From the NCBI GenBank assembly GCA_913057675.1, contig CAJXOL010000009.1:1-38008 (forward strand): a DNA stretch of 38,008 bases, given 5' to 3'. This DNA comes from an uncultured Pseudomonadota bacterium. GTDB taxonomy: Bacteria > Pseudomonadota > Gammaproteobacteria > Burkholderiales > Eutrophovitaceae. The notes below the pieces were generated by a model, which saw only the letters and a program-made list of their open reading frames with translations, searched no databases and had not been told where the DNA came from. The position numbers and the translations under genes were made by a program. Shown one piece after another: positions 11,775-22,745 of this stretch (positions are counted from its first letter, which is position 1; each line of letters begins with the position of its first letter).

Positions 11775-12401
11775 ATGGCTAGAAATACAGATCCTAAGTG
11801 TCGCCAATGTCGTCGAGAGGGTGAGAAGTTGTTCATCAAAGGCGAAAAGTGCTATACGGATAAATGTGGAATTGAGCGTCGACCCTATCCACCGGGGCAG
11901 CACGGACAAAAAGGCAGTCGTATGTCCGAGTTTGGACGTCAGCTAAGAGAGAAGCAAAAGATGCGTCGTATCTATGGAGTGCTTGAGCGACAGTTCCGTA
12001 AGACTTATAAAGAGGCGGCTCGTCGAAAAGGCGTGACGGGAGAAACTCTCCTACAGGACCTCGAAAGTCGCCTGGATTCAGTTGCTTTGCGCATGGGTTT
12101 CGGTGCGTCTCGTAGTGAGGCACGGCAGGTGGTTAGACACAATGGTGTAATGGTTAATGGAAGGCGTGTCAACATCCCGTCTTATATTGTTAAGCCAGGC
12201 GACATTGTCGAAATTGCGGAGAGGGCCAAAGCTCATCTCAGGGTTAAAGCGTCGCTCGAAGCTGCAGAAGGAAGAGGTTTTCCTGATTGGGTAGAAGTCG
12301 ATGTTAAAGGACTAAAGGGGACTTTCAAATCTATACCGCAACGGGCTGATTTGTCGTCAACGATCAATGAGTCATTGGTTGTTGAGTTGTACTCTAAGTA
12401 A
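11775..12401 (+). CDS. rpsD: 30S ribosomal protein S4
   Basis: S4 family with zinc-type N-terminus ([23 protein letters not shown]) and S4 RNA-binding domain. Confidence 0.99.
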   Translation: MARNTDPKCRQCRREGEKLFIKGEKCYTDKCGIERRPYPPGQHGQKGSRMSEFGRQLREKQKMRRIYGVLERQFRKTYKEAARRKGVTGETLLQDLESRLDSVALRMGFGASRSEARQVVRHNGVMVNGRRVNIPSYIVKPGDIVEIAERAKAHLRVKASLEAAEGRGFPDWVEVDVKGLKGTFKSIPQRADLSSTINESLVVELYSK

Positions 12402-12477
12402 GTTTGATTTACGTGTGGAGCTAGTTAGATCAGTTTCACGAATTTATTTTTCGAAACTTTTGAAAAGGGTCGAATAG

Positions 12478-13455
12478 ATGCTTAATAGCTTTTTGAAGCC
12501 AAAAATTATTGATGTTAGATTAATTGCTCCGGGACAAGCCAAAGTGGTCATGGAGCCATTTGAGCGTGGTTTTGGGCATACTTTGGGTAATGCTCTTCGT
12601 AGGGTGCTTCTTTCGTCCTTACCGGGATTTGCGCCAACGGAAGTAAAAATTGATGGTGTATTACATGAGTACTCAACGCTGGATGGTGTGCAGGAGGATG
12701 TAGTAGATATTCTTCTCAACCTCAAAGGGGTTATTTTGCGGTTGCATAACCGGGATGAAATCACCTTGAGTCTGTCCAAAGATGGCGAAGGCGCGGTTAC
12801 CGCGGCTGATATTGAGACTAGTCATGATGTGGAGATTATTAACCCCGAGCATGTGATCGCACATTTGGCTCCTGGTGGAAAAATCAGCATGGAAATCAAG
12901 GTTCAGGGTGGGCGTGGTTACGTGCCTGCTAATGTTCGGTTGAGTGATGGTGATGAAAATCGGGTTATTGGGAGTCTTTTACTTGACGCTTCATTTAGTC
13001 CAGTCACAAAGGTGAGCTATGCTGTCGAGAGTGCTCGTGTGGAGCAACGAACGGACCTTGATAAGCTTGTTATAGATATTGAGACTAACGGGTCCGTTGA
13101 CCCAGAAGAGTCAGTTCGATTTGCGGCACGAATTTTGATGGATCAACTGTCAAGTTTTGCTGAGCTCGAGGGGACGGTCGCGGAGGAAAGTGTTCCGCAG
13201 AAGCCCGATGTTGACCCCGCCTTTTTGCGACCAGTGGATGACTTGGAATTGACCGTACGTTCAGCGAATTGTCTTAAGGCCGAGAGTATTTACTATATTG
13301 GTGATTTGATTCAACGGACGGAGAATGAGCTTTTAAAGACACCTAATCTTGGTCGTAAGTCACTGAATGAAATTAAGGATGTTCTCGCTTCAAGAGGTTT
13401 GTCTCTTGGTATGAAAATAGATAGTTGGCCAGAGTCTCTGTCAGAGGCAGCTTGA
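12478..13455 (+). CDS. rpoA: DNA-directed RNA polymerase subunit alpha
   Basis: [25 protein letters not shown]...; alpha-[19 protein letters not shown]. Confidence 0.99.
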   Translation: MLNSFLKPKIIDVRLIAPGQAKVVMEPFERGFGHTLGNALRRVLLSSLPGFAPTEVKIDGVLHEYSTLDGVQEDVVDILLNLKGVILRLHNRDEITLSLSKDGEGAVTAADIETSHDVEIINPEHVIAHLAPGGKISMEIKVQGGRGYVPANVRLSDGDENRVIGSLLLDASFSPVTKVSYAVESARVEQRTDLDKLVIDIETNGSVDPEESVRFAARILMDQLSSFAELEGTVAEESVPQKPDVDPAFLRPVDDLELTVRSANCLKAESIYYIGDLIQRTENELLKTPNLGRKSLNEIKDVLASRGLSLGMKIDSWPESLSEAA

Positions 13456-13500
13456 GCTGTTTTTGTCGAGACTTAGTTAAAATAAGGAAGGAATCACCCC

Positions 13501-13899
13501 ATGCGACATAGGCTTGGACTTCGAAAACTTAATCGTACTTCTTCTCATCGGGAAGCGATGTTCCGCAATATGACGAATTCGTTATTGCGTCATGAAGTCA
13601 TTAAAACAACCCTTCCAAAAGCGAAGGAATTACGTCGCGTAGCCGAACCAATCATTACGCTTGCTAAAAAAGCTACAGTAGCGAATCGTAGATTAGCTTT
13701 TTCCCGATTGCGTGATCGTGAGATCGTGGGAAAGTTATTCGAGGAGCTTGGACCCCGCTATGCATCACGTAACGGTGGGTATTTACGGATTCTGAAATAC
13801 GGATTCCGACAAGGAGATAATGCACCGATGGCATTGGTGGAGTTGATGGATCGTCCTGCTTTGGATGACGCTGTCGTGCAAGACGCGGCAGAAGAATAG
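13501..13899 (+). CDS. rplQ: 50S ribosomal protein L17
   Basis: [37 protein letters not shown]. Confidence 0.99.
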   Translation: MRHRLGLRKLNRTSSHREAMFRNMTNSLLRHEVIKTTLPKAKELRRVAEPIITLAKKATVANRRLAFSRLRDREIVGKLFEELGPRYASRNGGYLRILKYGFRQGDNAPMALVELMDRPALDDAVVQDAAEE

Positions 13900-13933
13900 C
13901 AAGAAATTTAGAACGATCAGTTTTTAGAGTTAT

Positions 13934-13967
13934 AAAAAAAGCCGGCAGTTGATGCTGGCTTTTTTTT
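13934..13967. terminator. Bidirectional rho-independent terminator between rplQ(+) and uvrA(-)
   Basis: AAAAAAA-GCCGGCA-gttga-TGCTGGC-TTTTTTTT: GC stem (one G/T pair) flanked by an A-tract and a T-tract at the junction of convergent genes. Confidence 0.9.
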
Positions 13968-13974
13968 CATTTGG

Positions 13975-16803
13975 TCAATTTTTTGTTTCTAAAAGTCGTT
14001 TTAAGTAACGACCGGTGTGACTTTCGTTAACTTTGGCTATTTGTTCTGGAGGCCCCTCAGCTATAATGTGTCCGCCAAGATTTCCGCCTTCAGGCCCTAG
14101 ATCTATGACCCAGTCCGCACGCTTGATAACATCCAAATTGTGTTCAATTACTACAATTGAGTTTCCTTGATCTCTTAGTTTGACTAATATGTGGAGTAGC
14201 CAGGAGATGTCACTGAAGTGAAGTCCCGTTGTAGGTTCATCTAATACGTAGAGCGTGTCACCAGAATTTCTTTTAGATAACTCACTTGCAAGTTTAACCC
14301 TTTGTGCTTCTCCACCTGATAAGGTCGTAGCACTTTGCCCCAAGGTTATATAGCCAAGACCCACCTCGTTTAATATCAAAAGTTTACGCTTTAAGCTCGG
14401 CACTGATGAGAAGAATGTTAACGCTTCTGTGACTCCCATTTCCAAGATATCAGAAATATTTTTGCCCTTATAATTTATGTCTAACGTTTCTTGGCTATAG
14501 CGTTTTCCTTGGCAAACTTCGCAGGTTACAAAAACGTCAGGTAAGAAATGCAACTCTATTCGTCGACTACCTTCACCTTGGCAAGTCTCACATCTTCCTC
14601 CTCGGACATTAAAAGAAAATCGTCCGGAGGAATATCCGCGTTCACGAGCAAGAGGAACTTGAGAAAACAATTCTCTAATTGTAGTGAACATTCCGGTATA
14701 GGTGGCCGGGTTTGATCGTGGGCTTCTTCCAATGGCACTTTGGTCTACGTTTACGAGGTGCTTGATCTGGGTGCTCTCGGTAATATCGTCGTAGAGGTAT
14801 TCTCCTTTTGCGCGACCGCCGAGTTGTCGGGCTATAGCGGGAACAAATGTATCATTGATGAGCGTGGATTTCCCTGATCCGGATACGCCTGTGATACATA
14901 CGAATACGCCTAGCGGTATTACTAAGTCGACTTGTTTAAGGTTATTAGCTCGCGCGCCTGTGAGCTTGATGGTTGGTGTTGCTGCAGTGATAGTCTTAGT
15001 GGGAAATTCGAATATTTTTTTTGTCCCGGACAAGTAAGGTCCAGTAACTGATGTGGAATCAGTCAGTATGTCTATTGGAGTTCCTTCAAACACTACATGC
15101 CCACCCGAGTCTCCCGATCCAGGGCCGATATCAATGACATAATCGGCTTCAACGATTGTTTCTTCGTCGTGCTCCACTACAATTACGGTGTTTCCTAAAT
15201 CTCTGAGTTTTTTAATTGATTGAATGAGTCTTTGATTGTCTCTTTGATGCAGCCCAATCGAGGGTTCATCTAAGACGTACATCACGCCACTTAATCCCGC
15301 TCCAATCTGAGATGCGAGTCTAATGCGTTGAGATTCTCCCCCCGAAAGTGTTGCAGCCTTTCTTTCCAGAGAAAGGTATCCCAAGCCTACGTCGATGAGG
15401 AACCCCACGCGATTGATGATTTCAGCGATGACTCGCTCTGAGATAGCCCTCGTTTGTGAGTGATTAATCAAGCTTTGAAAAAATATTTTGGCCTCAGTCA
15501 GTGGCATTTTGTTCACCTCTGCGATCTCAAGCCCATTAACCCTGACATTCTTGGCTTCTGGTCTTAATCGAGAGCCTGCACAATCCGGACAATTTCTTAG
15601 ACTAATAAACTTTGCTAATTCCTCTTTTACCGCTTCTTCTCTGGTTTCGGTATGGCGTCGATTAAAATTCTTTATGACACCTTCAAATGTATGATTTTCT
15701 GTTTTGGTATCTCCGTCTTTTCCGTGATAATAAAATTTTATTTTTTGTTTTCCTGACCCGTAGAGCACCACGTCTTTAACGTCACTTGTCAAATATTCAT
15801 ACGGTGTATCCAGGTCGAATTTATAATGCTTACTTAGACTGGAAAGCATATTAAAGAAAAATTTATTTCTTCTATCCCAGCCCCTGATAGCCCCTGAGGC
15901 AAGTGATAACGCAGGGTGTGCGATAATTTTTTCAGCGTCAAAAATTTCCAATTGCCCAATGCCCTCGCATGCTGGGCAAGAGCCACTTGGGTGGTTAAAT
16001 GAGAACATCCTCGGGTTCAGTGGGGGGGATGTGTGGTCACATTTAGTACAACTAAAAATTGCTGAAAGATTGTAATCCTTAACTGCGTCAATATCATGCA
16101 CCAGAAGACCATTTGGGTTTTGCCTCAGGGCCGTTTCTAAAGATTCCGCTAGCCGTCCTTTTGAATCGTTAGAGATTTTGAGTCGATCTATTACGAGTTG
16201 GACTTCTTTATTTTTGTGTGTGATTGTTGGTGCAGACTGGTCGTCTAGGTCAATGATTGCGCCGTCGATGCGTATTCGGAAGAAACCCTGCGCTCTGAAA
16301 CGTTCGATAAGGCTAGTAGTTGTTTGCACCTTAGGTTTTTTTATTGGGGCTAAAATCAGTATCCGTTTGTTTGTTCCAATCTCAAGGATAAAATCAATCA
16401 TTTCTGAAATCGAATATGCCTTTAATGGCTCCTGATGTTTAGGACAGTACTGCTCTCCTGTTCGAGAATATAAGAGACGTAAGTAATCGTGAATTTCTGT
16501 AACTGTACCTACGGTAGAGCGCGGATTGTTGTTTTTAGATTTTTGTTCGATAGCGATTGCGGGAGATAGCCCCTCTATTGAATCTACATCGGGCTTTTCT
16601 AATACTTCTAAAAATTGACGTGCATATGCTGAGAGTGATTCAATGTAGCGACGTTGCCCCTCCGCGAACAAAGTGTCAAATGCCAAAGATGACTTCCCAG
16701 ACCCCGATAAGCCTGTGAAAACAACAAGTTTATTTTTTGGGATATCGACGTTGATATTTTTGAGGTTATGGGTTCTAGCGCCTCTAACTTTTATTGCATC
16801 CAT
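13975..16803 (-). CDS. uvrA: Excinuclease ABC subunit A
   Basis: 942 aa; two Walker A ([27 protein letters not shown]), two ABC signatures ([24 protein letters not shown]) and zinc-finger cysteines. Confidence 0.99.
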   Translation of the reverse strand: MDAIKVRGARTHNLKNINVDIPKNKLVVFTGLSGSGKSSLAFDTLFAEGQRRYIESLSAYARQFLEVLEKPDVDSIEGLSPAIAIEQKSKNNNPRSTVGTVTEIHDYLRLLYSRTGEQYCPKHQEPLKAYSISEMIDFILEIGTNKRILILAPIKKPKVQTTTSLIERFRAQGFFRIRIDGAIIDLDDQSAPTITHKNKEVQLVIDRLKISNDSKGRLAESLETALRQNPNGLLVHDIDAVKDYNLSAIFSCTKCDHTSPPLNPRMFSFNHPSGSCPACEGIGQLEIFDAEKIIAHPALSLASGAIRGWDRRNKFFFNMLSSLSKHYKFDLDTPYEYLTSDVKDVVLYGSGKQKIKFYYHGKDGDTKTENHTFEGVIKNFNRRHTETREEAVKEELAKFISLRNCPDCAGSRLRPEAKNVRVNGLEIAEVNKMPLTEAKIFFQSLINHSQTRAISERVIAEIINRVGFLIDVGLGYLSLERKAATLSGGESQRIRLASQIGAGLSGVMYVLDEPSIGLHQRDNQRLIQSIKKLRDLGNTVIVVEHDEETIVEADYVIDIGPGSGDSGGHVVFEGTPIDILTDSTSVTGPYLSGTKKIFEFPTKTITAATPTIKLTGARANNLKQVDLVIPLGVFVCITGVSGSGKSTLINDTFVPAIARQLGGRAKGEYLYDDITESTQIKHLVNVDQSAIGRSPRSNPATYTGMFTTIRELFSQVPLARERGYSSGRFSFNVRGGRCETCQGEGSRRIELHFLPDVFVTCEVCQGKRYSQETLDINYKGKNISDILEMGVTEALTFFSSVPSLKRKLLILNEVGLGYITLGQSATTLSGGEAQRVKLASELSKRNSGDTLYVLDEPTTGLHFSDISWLLHILVKLRDQGNSIVVIEHNLDVIKRADWVIDLGPEGGNLGGHIIAEGPPEQIAKVNESHTGRYLKRLLETKN

Positions 16804-16919
16804 AGTTCTACGTAGGTCAGAATAATTTGCTTATTCGACGATTTCCATTGAAAAAGAGTAACCTGCTACTATACCGACTTAAGTTCTAATTTACCTCTAA
16901 GAATCTCCAATATTATTCA

Positions 16920-18101
16920 ATGACAAGCTTCACTCAGAGCGAACGAAGAGCCAGTATCGGATTGGCAGGCGTGTTTAGTTTACGTATGTTTGGGTTGTTC
17001 GTGATCCTTCCTGTTGTCGCGTTATATGCCGATACTTTGCCCGGTGGTGAGAGCGCGACCCTCATTGGTTTGGCGATAGGAATCTACGGTTTAACGCAAG
17101 CGATGTTTCAGATTCCTCTGGGTCGCTTATCGGATTTTTGGGGTCGAAAAAAGACGATATACCTTGGGTTGTGCATATTCATTGTTGGAAGTCTCGTTGC
17201 CGCATGGGCTGACTCACTACTCACATTGTGTGTTGGCCGGGCTATTCAGGGGGCAGGGGCTGTCTCAGCGGCGGTGATCGCGCTGAATGCGGATCTCACG
17301 CGAGATGAAGTGCGCACTAAGTCCATGGCGGTCATCGGCATTACGATTGGCTTTACCTTTATCTTATCAATCGTGCTGGGTCCGGTCCTAGATGGATTTG
17401 TCGGGCTTCCGGGTATATTTCTAATTACAGCGTTTCTGACTTGTTTATCTATGGCGGTTGTTTACTTCTACGTACCTGACCCCGAGCCGACAAGTAAACG
17501 GGGGGAAGATGTTCCTGTTAAATTAAAAGTAATTTTATGTAATAGAGATTTGCTTAGACTTGATTTTGGCATTTTTTCTTTACATGGGATCCTGATGGCG
17601 ATGTTTGTGTCTTTACCATTTATCCTTTCTGGATTAGAGGGAGGGTTAATTTCTTGGCAGTTCTATCTCGTCGTGATGGTGTCTAGCATCTTAATCATGC
17701 TGCCATTGATGATGGTGTCGGAGAAATTTGGACATCGCAAAGCCATATTTTTATTGAGCATCATGATGATCGTTGCGGCAGAGCTGCTGCTCGGTATATT
17801 TAATTTTGGTCAACTGGGTCTTGGTCTGGCATTGATCCTGTTTTTTGGTGCGTTTAATTTGCTGGAGGCGTCACTTCCTTCTTGGGTGTCGCGTGTGGCG
17901 GATTCCAAGTCTAAGGGCACGGCGTTAGGGGTCTACAGTACTGGCCAATACCTGGGAACGTTTATTGGGGGAGTGGCTGGAGGCTGGACATACCAGCATT
18001 ACTCAGGCCAAGGCGTCTTCATCTTTTGTGCCGTATGGGCTTTGGTGTGGCTGTTTGCGTCGGCAAAAATGTCAGATTCAGGTAGTCGAATTAGCCAATA
18101 A
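16920..18101 (+). CDS. MFS transporter (YajR-like)
   Basis: 12-TM type sequence; motif GRLSDFWGRKKTIYLG; located between uvrA and ssb. Confidence 0.9.
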   Translation: MTSFTQSERRASIGLAGVFSLRMFGLFVILPVVALYADTLPGGESATLIGLAIGIYGLTQAMFQIPLGRLSDFWGRKKTIYLGLCIFIVGSLVAAWADSLLTLCVGRAIQGAGAVSAAVIALNADLTRDEVRTKSMAVIGITIGFTFILSIVLGPVLDGFVGLPGIFLITAFLTCLSMAVVYFYVPDPEPTSKRGEDVPVKLKVILCNRDLLRLDFGIFSLHGILMAMFVSLPFILSGLEGGLISWQFYLVVMVSSILIMLPLMMVSEKFGHRKAIFLLSIMMIVAAELLLGIFNFGQLGLGLALILFFGAFNLLEASLPSWVSRVADSKSKGTALGVYSTGQYLGTFIGGVAGGWTYQHYSGQGVFIFCAVWALVWLFASAKMSDSGSRISQ

Positions 18102-18233
18102 TTTATTTTGGCTATAGCGCATATGTACTAAAGACGTTAAAGTAAGTATTCAAGCGTTGATGAGGTTGTTAATCAGTTTTGAAAAAGGCTGCGCCCAGCG
18201 TGAAATCACAGTTTTAAAAACAGGAGAAAGTTG

Positions 18234-18686
18234 ATGGCTTCCGTAAATAAGGTCATTCTTGTTGGTAATCTTGGGAGAGATCCTGAAGTTCGTCGTATGC
18301 CAAGTGGAGACGCAATGGTTAGCTTAAGTATTGCGACAACGGACACTTGGAAGGATAAGAGTGGTGAGCGTCAAGAGAAGACGGAATGGCACAGAATAGT
18401 CATTTTTGGCCGACTGGCAGAGGTCGCTGGAGAGTATCTTAAGAAAGGGTCACAGACATATTTTGAGGGTCGCTTACAAACCAGAAAATGGACAGATAAG
18501 GAAGGTCAGGAGAAATATACAACCGAGGTTGTAGCTGACCGGATGCAAATGTTAGGGTCTCGACCAGCTTCTGGTGGCGGCGGGGATTTTGGTGGCAGCC
18601 AATCACCTAGCAAGGGGGCTGCCCCCTCTGGTTCTGGTGAATTTTCGGGTGGCTTAGATGATTTAGAGGATGATATTCCGTTTTAA
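18234..18686 (+). CDS. ssb: Single-stranded DNA-binding protein
   Basis: [40 protein letters not shown]-terminal DDIPF tip. Confidence 0.98.
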   Translation: MASVNKVILVGNLGRDPEVRRMPSGDAMVSLSIATTDTWKDKSGERQEKTEWHRIVIFGRLAEVAGEYLKKGSQTYFEGRLQTRKWTDKEGQEKYTTEVVADRMQMLGSRPASGGGGDFGGSQSPSKGAAPSGSGEFSGGLDDLEDDIPF

Positions 18687-18807
18687 ATGTAAGCTTATGT
18701 GATTGTGATAAAAGAACCGAGGTTTTTTAGCGTGCCTTCTTCTCCGGACGTGCCCTAGCCTAAACACTAGAGAGCTCCTCTTCATTAAATTTGTCCCGTG
18801 ATTGCTG

Positions 18808-19056
18808 TTATTTGTTTTTCCGGATTAAAAACCGGTAACTAGGATCTGATTCTGATGTGTCGAGTAAGTCGTGACCTGTTTGCCGGCAAAAGGCATGAAA
18901 GTCTGGAACCGATCCGGGGTCAGTTGTAAACACCTCTAGTACCTGCCCGATGCCGATTTGTTGAAGCGCTTTTTTTGTTTTCAATATAGGAAGTGGACAG
19001 TTCAGTCCTTTAACATCGAGCGATAAGCCTATTGGGATATTTAATTCCTCTGACAT
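18808..19056 (-). CDS. TusA-family sulfurtransferase-like protein
   Basis: LDVKGLNCPLPILKTKKAL CPxP motif, 82 aa. Confidence 0.85.
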   Translation of the reverse strand: MSEELNIPIGLSLDVKGLNCPLPILKTKKALQQIGIGQVLEVFTTDPGSVPDFHAFCRQTGHDLLDTSESDPSYRFLIRKNK

Positions 19057-19261
19057 TTCTAACTTTGCCTTGATTTCATAAGTAATTTGATTGAATTCTG
19101 ATTATACCTTGGAGAGCCTTATGGGGGGGATAAGAGGCTATTGTGATAGGATTAAAAAATGATGAACTTTGTAATGCGCTTAAACGTTTTAATTTTAAGA
19201 TCGCATACTGATACTGAATAACTCATGTGTGAGTTTAGTTAAACGGGGGGTTTGACTGGTT

Positions 19262-22200
19262 ATGAAACTGAGAGATGTCGCTTTAGAGGATAAATATATT
19301 GTTGAGGAAGGGCGCATCTTTCTCAACGGAACTCAAGCGCTGGTGCGATTGCCATTGATGCAACGTGCCAGAGACAAAAAGAGTGGATTGAATACCGCTG
19401 GCTATATCTCAGGCTATCGGGGTAGCCCATTAGGACAGTTCGATCAACAACTTGGGTTTGCGAAGAAGCATCTTAAGAATAACAATATTGTTTTTCAGGC
19501 GGGCGTGAACGAAGACCTTGCTGCAACAGCGCTGTGGGGGACACAGCAGGCTGGGATGCATGGAGAGGCTAAATACGATGGTGTGTTTGGCATTTGGTAT
19601 GGCAAAGGGCCGGGAGTAGATCGATCGGGAGATATTTTTCGACACGCTAATCTGGCTGGAACCAATAAAAATGGTGGGGTCATCGCTCTGATGGGCGACG
19701 ATCACACGTGTGAATCATCGACCACAGCGCACCAAAGTGAATTTGCATTGGTCGACGCAATGATGCCTATCCTGAATCCAGCTGGAATTCAGGAGTTATT
19801 GGATTACGGGTTGTACGGTTGGGCGCTCTCACGATATTCCGGCACGTGGGTAGGTCTTAAATGCATGAAGGATACGATTGATGCAAGCGCAACCGTTGAT
19901 GTTGGTGAAGATAGAGTGCAGTTGGTTCAGCCCCTCGAATTTGAAATGCCTCAGGGAGGCCTCAGTCTTCGCTACCCAGATCCGCCCCTAGATCAGGAAG
20001 AGCGTCTTCATAAATATAAGATTGAAGCAGTTAAGGCCTTTGCGCGAGCTAATGGAATCGATAGAGTTGAGTTTCAAGGTGAGAATGATGTCTTGGGCAT
20101 CATTACCTGTGGTAAGTCCTATCTTGATGTAAAGCAAGCACTGCATTATTTGGGGATTGATGACCGCCGTGCAAAGCAACTTGGCTTAAGTGTTTATAAA
20201 GTGGGTATGACCTGGCCGCTTGAACCAATAGGGATTACTCAGTTTGCTAACGGCCTCAAGAAGATTCTGGTTGTCGAAGAAAAGCGAGGTCTCTTAGAGC
20301 CTCAAGTGAAAGACATTTTATATTCGCTCGAGCAACGTCCCGTTGTAGTTGGTAAGAAAAATGAACAAGGTAGCGAGTTGCTGCGCTCCAACGCCGCACT
20401 CGAACCAAATGAAATTGCGATTGCGATCGCAGAGCGCATATTAGATTTCACGAATGACCATGATCTTCAAGATAAACTTAACCGAAGACGGTCAATGGCT
20501 CTTGAGACTATTGGGGTGCCGGCTATGGAGCGCACGCCATATTTTTGTTCTGGTTGCCCACACAGCACGGGAACTAAGGTGCCAGAAGGTTCTGTTGCTC
20601 TAGCTGGGATAGGGTGTCATTTTATGGCCCAATGGATGGATCGTAATACGACCGGATATACTCAAATGGGTGGAGAGGGTGCGAGTTGGATCGGAGAATC
20701 TCACTTTGTAGACACACCTCATGTTTTTCAAAATATTGGTGACGGTACGTATTTTCATTCCGGGTTTTTAGCACTAAGGGCGGCAGTCGCCTCGGGAGCT
20801 AACATGACCTATAAAATCTTGTTTAATGATGCTGTTGCCATGACAGGGGGGCAGCAAGTTGATGGCCAATTAACGGTGCCGCAAGTAACACGCCAAGTCG
20901 CAGCTGAGGGTGCAACTGAAGTTGTAGTTGTTACGGATGAACCTGATAAATATGGCGCTGATGCAGGGTTCGCTGAGGGCGTTACAGTTCATCACCGTGA
21001 TGACTATGAACGGGTGCAAAAACAGATCCGTGAAGTTCCGGGTGTGTCAGTAATCGTGTACGACCAAACTTGCGGTTCGGAGAAGAGGCGGCGGCGTAAA
21101 AGAGGAACGTTTCCTGACCCTGCTAAAAGAGCAGTGATTAATGATTTAGTCTGTGAAGGTTGTGGTGATTGTGGTGTTAAATCGAATTGCGTGTCTGTTA
21201 CCCCTCTTGAAACCGAGTTTGGCCGAAAGCGATCAATAGACCAATCAGCGTGCAATAAGGATTATTCTTGTGTTAAGGGATTTTGTCCAAGCTTTGTCAC
21301 GGTGCACGGGGGAGCTCTGAAAAAAGGCCAAGGTGCAGTATCCAAAATTGAAAAAGCCGATCTATTCCCAGCATTGTTAGACCCAGTTTTACCATCTCTA
21401 GATCAGCCGTACGGAATCCTTGTGAATGGTATTGGTGGAACGGGTGTTGTAACCATAGGCGCAATTGTTGGTATGGCGGCTCATTTAGAGAGTAAGTCCT
21501 TTGCGGGGATGGATATGGCTGGTCTCGCACAAAAAGGAGGTGCCGTTTGGAGTCATCTGCAAATCGCAAATCATCAGGAAGACTTGAAAGCGGCTCGCCT
21601 TGGTTTTGCTGGTGCTTCATTGATCCTGGGTTGCGATTTTGTGACGACCGCGAGTGAAAAGACCATGGAGTTGGGTCAAAACGGAAAAACCTATGCCATT
21701 GTTAATGTGCATGAGCAGATGACGGGTATTTTTACGCGCGACAAAAACTATCAATTCCCGAGAAAAGATCTTAAAGATACGATTCGCAAGCGATTGGGAG
21801 GGGAAAATGTGGAGTTCGTAGAAGCAACTCGTATTGCTACCTCTCTAATGGGTAACTCAATTGCATCGAATATGTTCATGTTGGGGTACGCCTACCAAAG
21901 AGGTTTATTGCCTTTGGGACACGAATCCATCAACCGGGCAATAGAGATGAATGGGGCATCGGTCGATATGAATAAGACGGCGTTTCTTTGGGGGAGGAGA
22001 GCCAGTGTTGATTTGGCGACTGTAGAGCGGTTATTGAAGCCAAAAGTTGTGGAGAGTGAGCCGGAGGAGAAACAATCGCAAACTCTTGAAGAGATCGTGC
22101 AGAGAAGAGTCGAGTTTCTCACTGACTATCAAAATGTATATTATGCGAATCAGTATAGAAACCTAGTTGATAGGGTGCGTCGGAGAGAGGAATCGGGAAC

Positions 22201-22735
22201 TATGCTTGATGGGTTAACAGAGGTCGTGGCGCGCTATCATTTTAAGCTGATGGCATATAAAGACGAATATGAGGTTGGTAGACTATATGCTAACGGTGCA
22301 TTTCAAAAGAAGGTTGGTGAACTGTTCGAGGGAAACTATAAGATTCGATATCACCTCGCTCCGCCTCTTTTCGCTAAAAAAGACTCTGAGACAGGCCACC
22401 TTAAGAAAAAAGAGTTTGGCCCATGGGTTTTTGGTGTATTTACAGTTCTGTCACGTTTGAAGTTTTTGCGTGGTACGGTTTTTGATGTCTTTGGGTGGAC
22501 TGCTGAGAGAAAGATGGAGCGACAACTCATTGAGGATTACCGTTCGTTGGTCGAGGAGATTGCCGATACGGTGGATCAAACAAATATTGATGTGGCTAAG
22601 AAGCTTCTATCTTTGCCTGAGGATATACGTGGCTTTGGGCATGTCAAAGAAGCTAGCGTCATTCAGGTAAAGCAATCGTGGCAGGTTTTGCTTGATGAGT
22701 ACCGTGCCAGAGGTGCAGTGCGCAAAGCCGCATAG
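19262..22735 (+). CDS. Fused indolepyruvate ferredoxin oxidoreductase family protein (IorA-IorB-like)
   Basis: 1157 aa; TPP-enzyme type N-terminus (GYRGSPLG), GIGCHFMAQWM, Cys-rich VCEGCGDCGVKSNC, and C-terminal GIGGTGVVTIGAIVGMAAHLE gamma-type domain. Confidence 0.92.
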   Translation: MKLRDVALEDKYIVEEGRIFLNGTQALVRLPLMQRARDKKSGLNTAGYISGYRGSPLGQFDQQLGFAKKHLKNNNIVFQAGVNEDLAATALWGTQQAGMHGEAKYDGVFGIWYGKGPGVDRSGDIFRHANLAGTNKNGGVIALMGDDHTCESSTTAHQSEFALVDAMMPILNPAGIQELLDYGLYGWALSRYSGTWVGLKCMKDTIDASATVDVGEDRVQLVQPLEFEMPQGGLSLRYPDPPLDQEERLHKYKIEAVKAFARANGIDRVEFQGENDVLGIITCGKSYLDVKQALHYLGIDDRRAKQLGLSVYKVGMTWPLEPIGITQFANGLKKILVVEEKRGLLEPQVKDILYSLEQRPVVVGKKNEQGSELLRSNAALEPNEIAIAIAERILDFTNDHDLQDKLNRRRSMALETIGVPAMERTPYFCSGCPHSTGTKVPEGSVALAGIGCHFMAQWMDRNTTGYTQMGGEGASWIGESHFVDTPHVFQNIGDGTYFHSGFLALRAAVASGANMTYKILFNDAVAMTGGQQVDGQLTVPQVTRQVAAEGATEVVVVTDEPDKYGADAGFAEGVTVHHRDDYERVQKQIREVPGVSVIVYDQTCGSEKRRRRKRGTFPDPAKRAVINDLVCEGCGDCGVKSNCVSVTPLETEFGRKRSIDQSACNKDYSCVKGFCPSFVTVHGGALKKGQGAVSKIEKADLFPALLDPVLPSLDQPYGILVNGIGGTGVVTIGAIVGMAAHLESKSFAGMDMAGLAQKGGAVWSHLQIANHQEDLKAARLGFAGASLILGCDFVTTASEKTMELGQNGKTYAIVNVHEQMTGIFTRDKNYQFPRKDLKDTIRKRLGGENVEFVEATRIATSLMGNSIASNMFMLGYAYQRGLLPLGHESINRAIEMNGASVDMNKTAFLWGRRASVDLATVERLLKPKVVESEPEEKQSQTLEEIVQRRVEFLTDYQNVYYANQYRNLVDRVRRREESGTMLDGLTEVVARYHFKLMAYKDEYEVGRLYANGAFQKKVGELFEGNYKIRYHLAPPLFAKKDSETGHLKKKEFGPWVFGVFTVLSRLKFLRGTVFDVFGWTAERKMERQLIEDYRSLVEEIADTVDQTNIDVAKKLLSLPEDIRGFGHVKEASVIQVKQSWQVLLDEYRARGAVRKAA

Positions 22736-22745
22736 GACATTTTTG

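Noticed and set aside
12431-12455. Possible hairpin GTTTC...GAAAC upstream of rpoA
   Set aside because: Only about 5 bp of stem with a poorly paired interior; not distinguishable from chance in an AT-rich gap.
16863-16878. Possible LexA box CTGCTACTATACCGAC upstream of uvrA
   Set aside because: Only the left CTG and an AT-rich centre resemble the consensus; the right half (GAC) does not match CAG.
18711-18728. Possible terminator AAAAGAACCGAGGTTTTTT after ssb
   Set aside because: The AACC-GA-GGTT stem would need a 2-nt loop; too weak to call.
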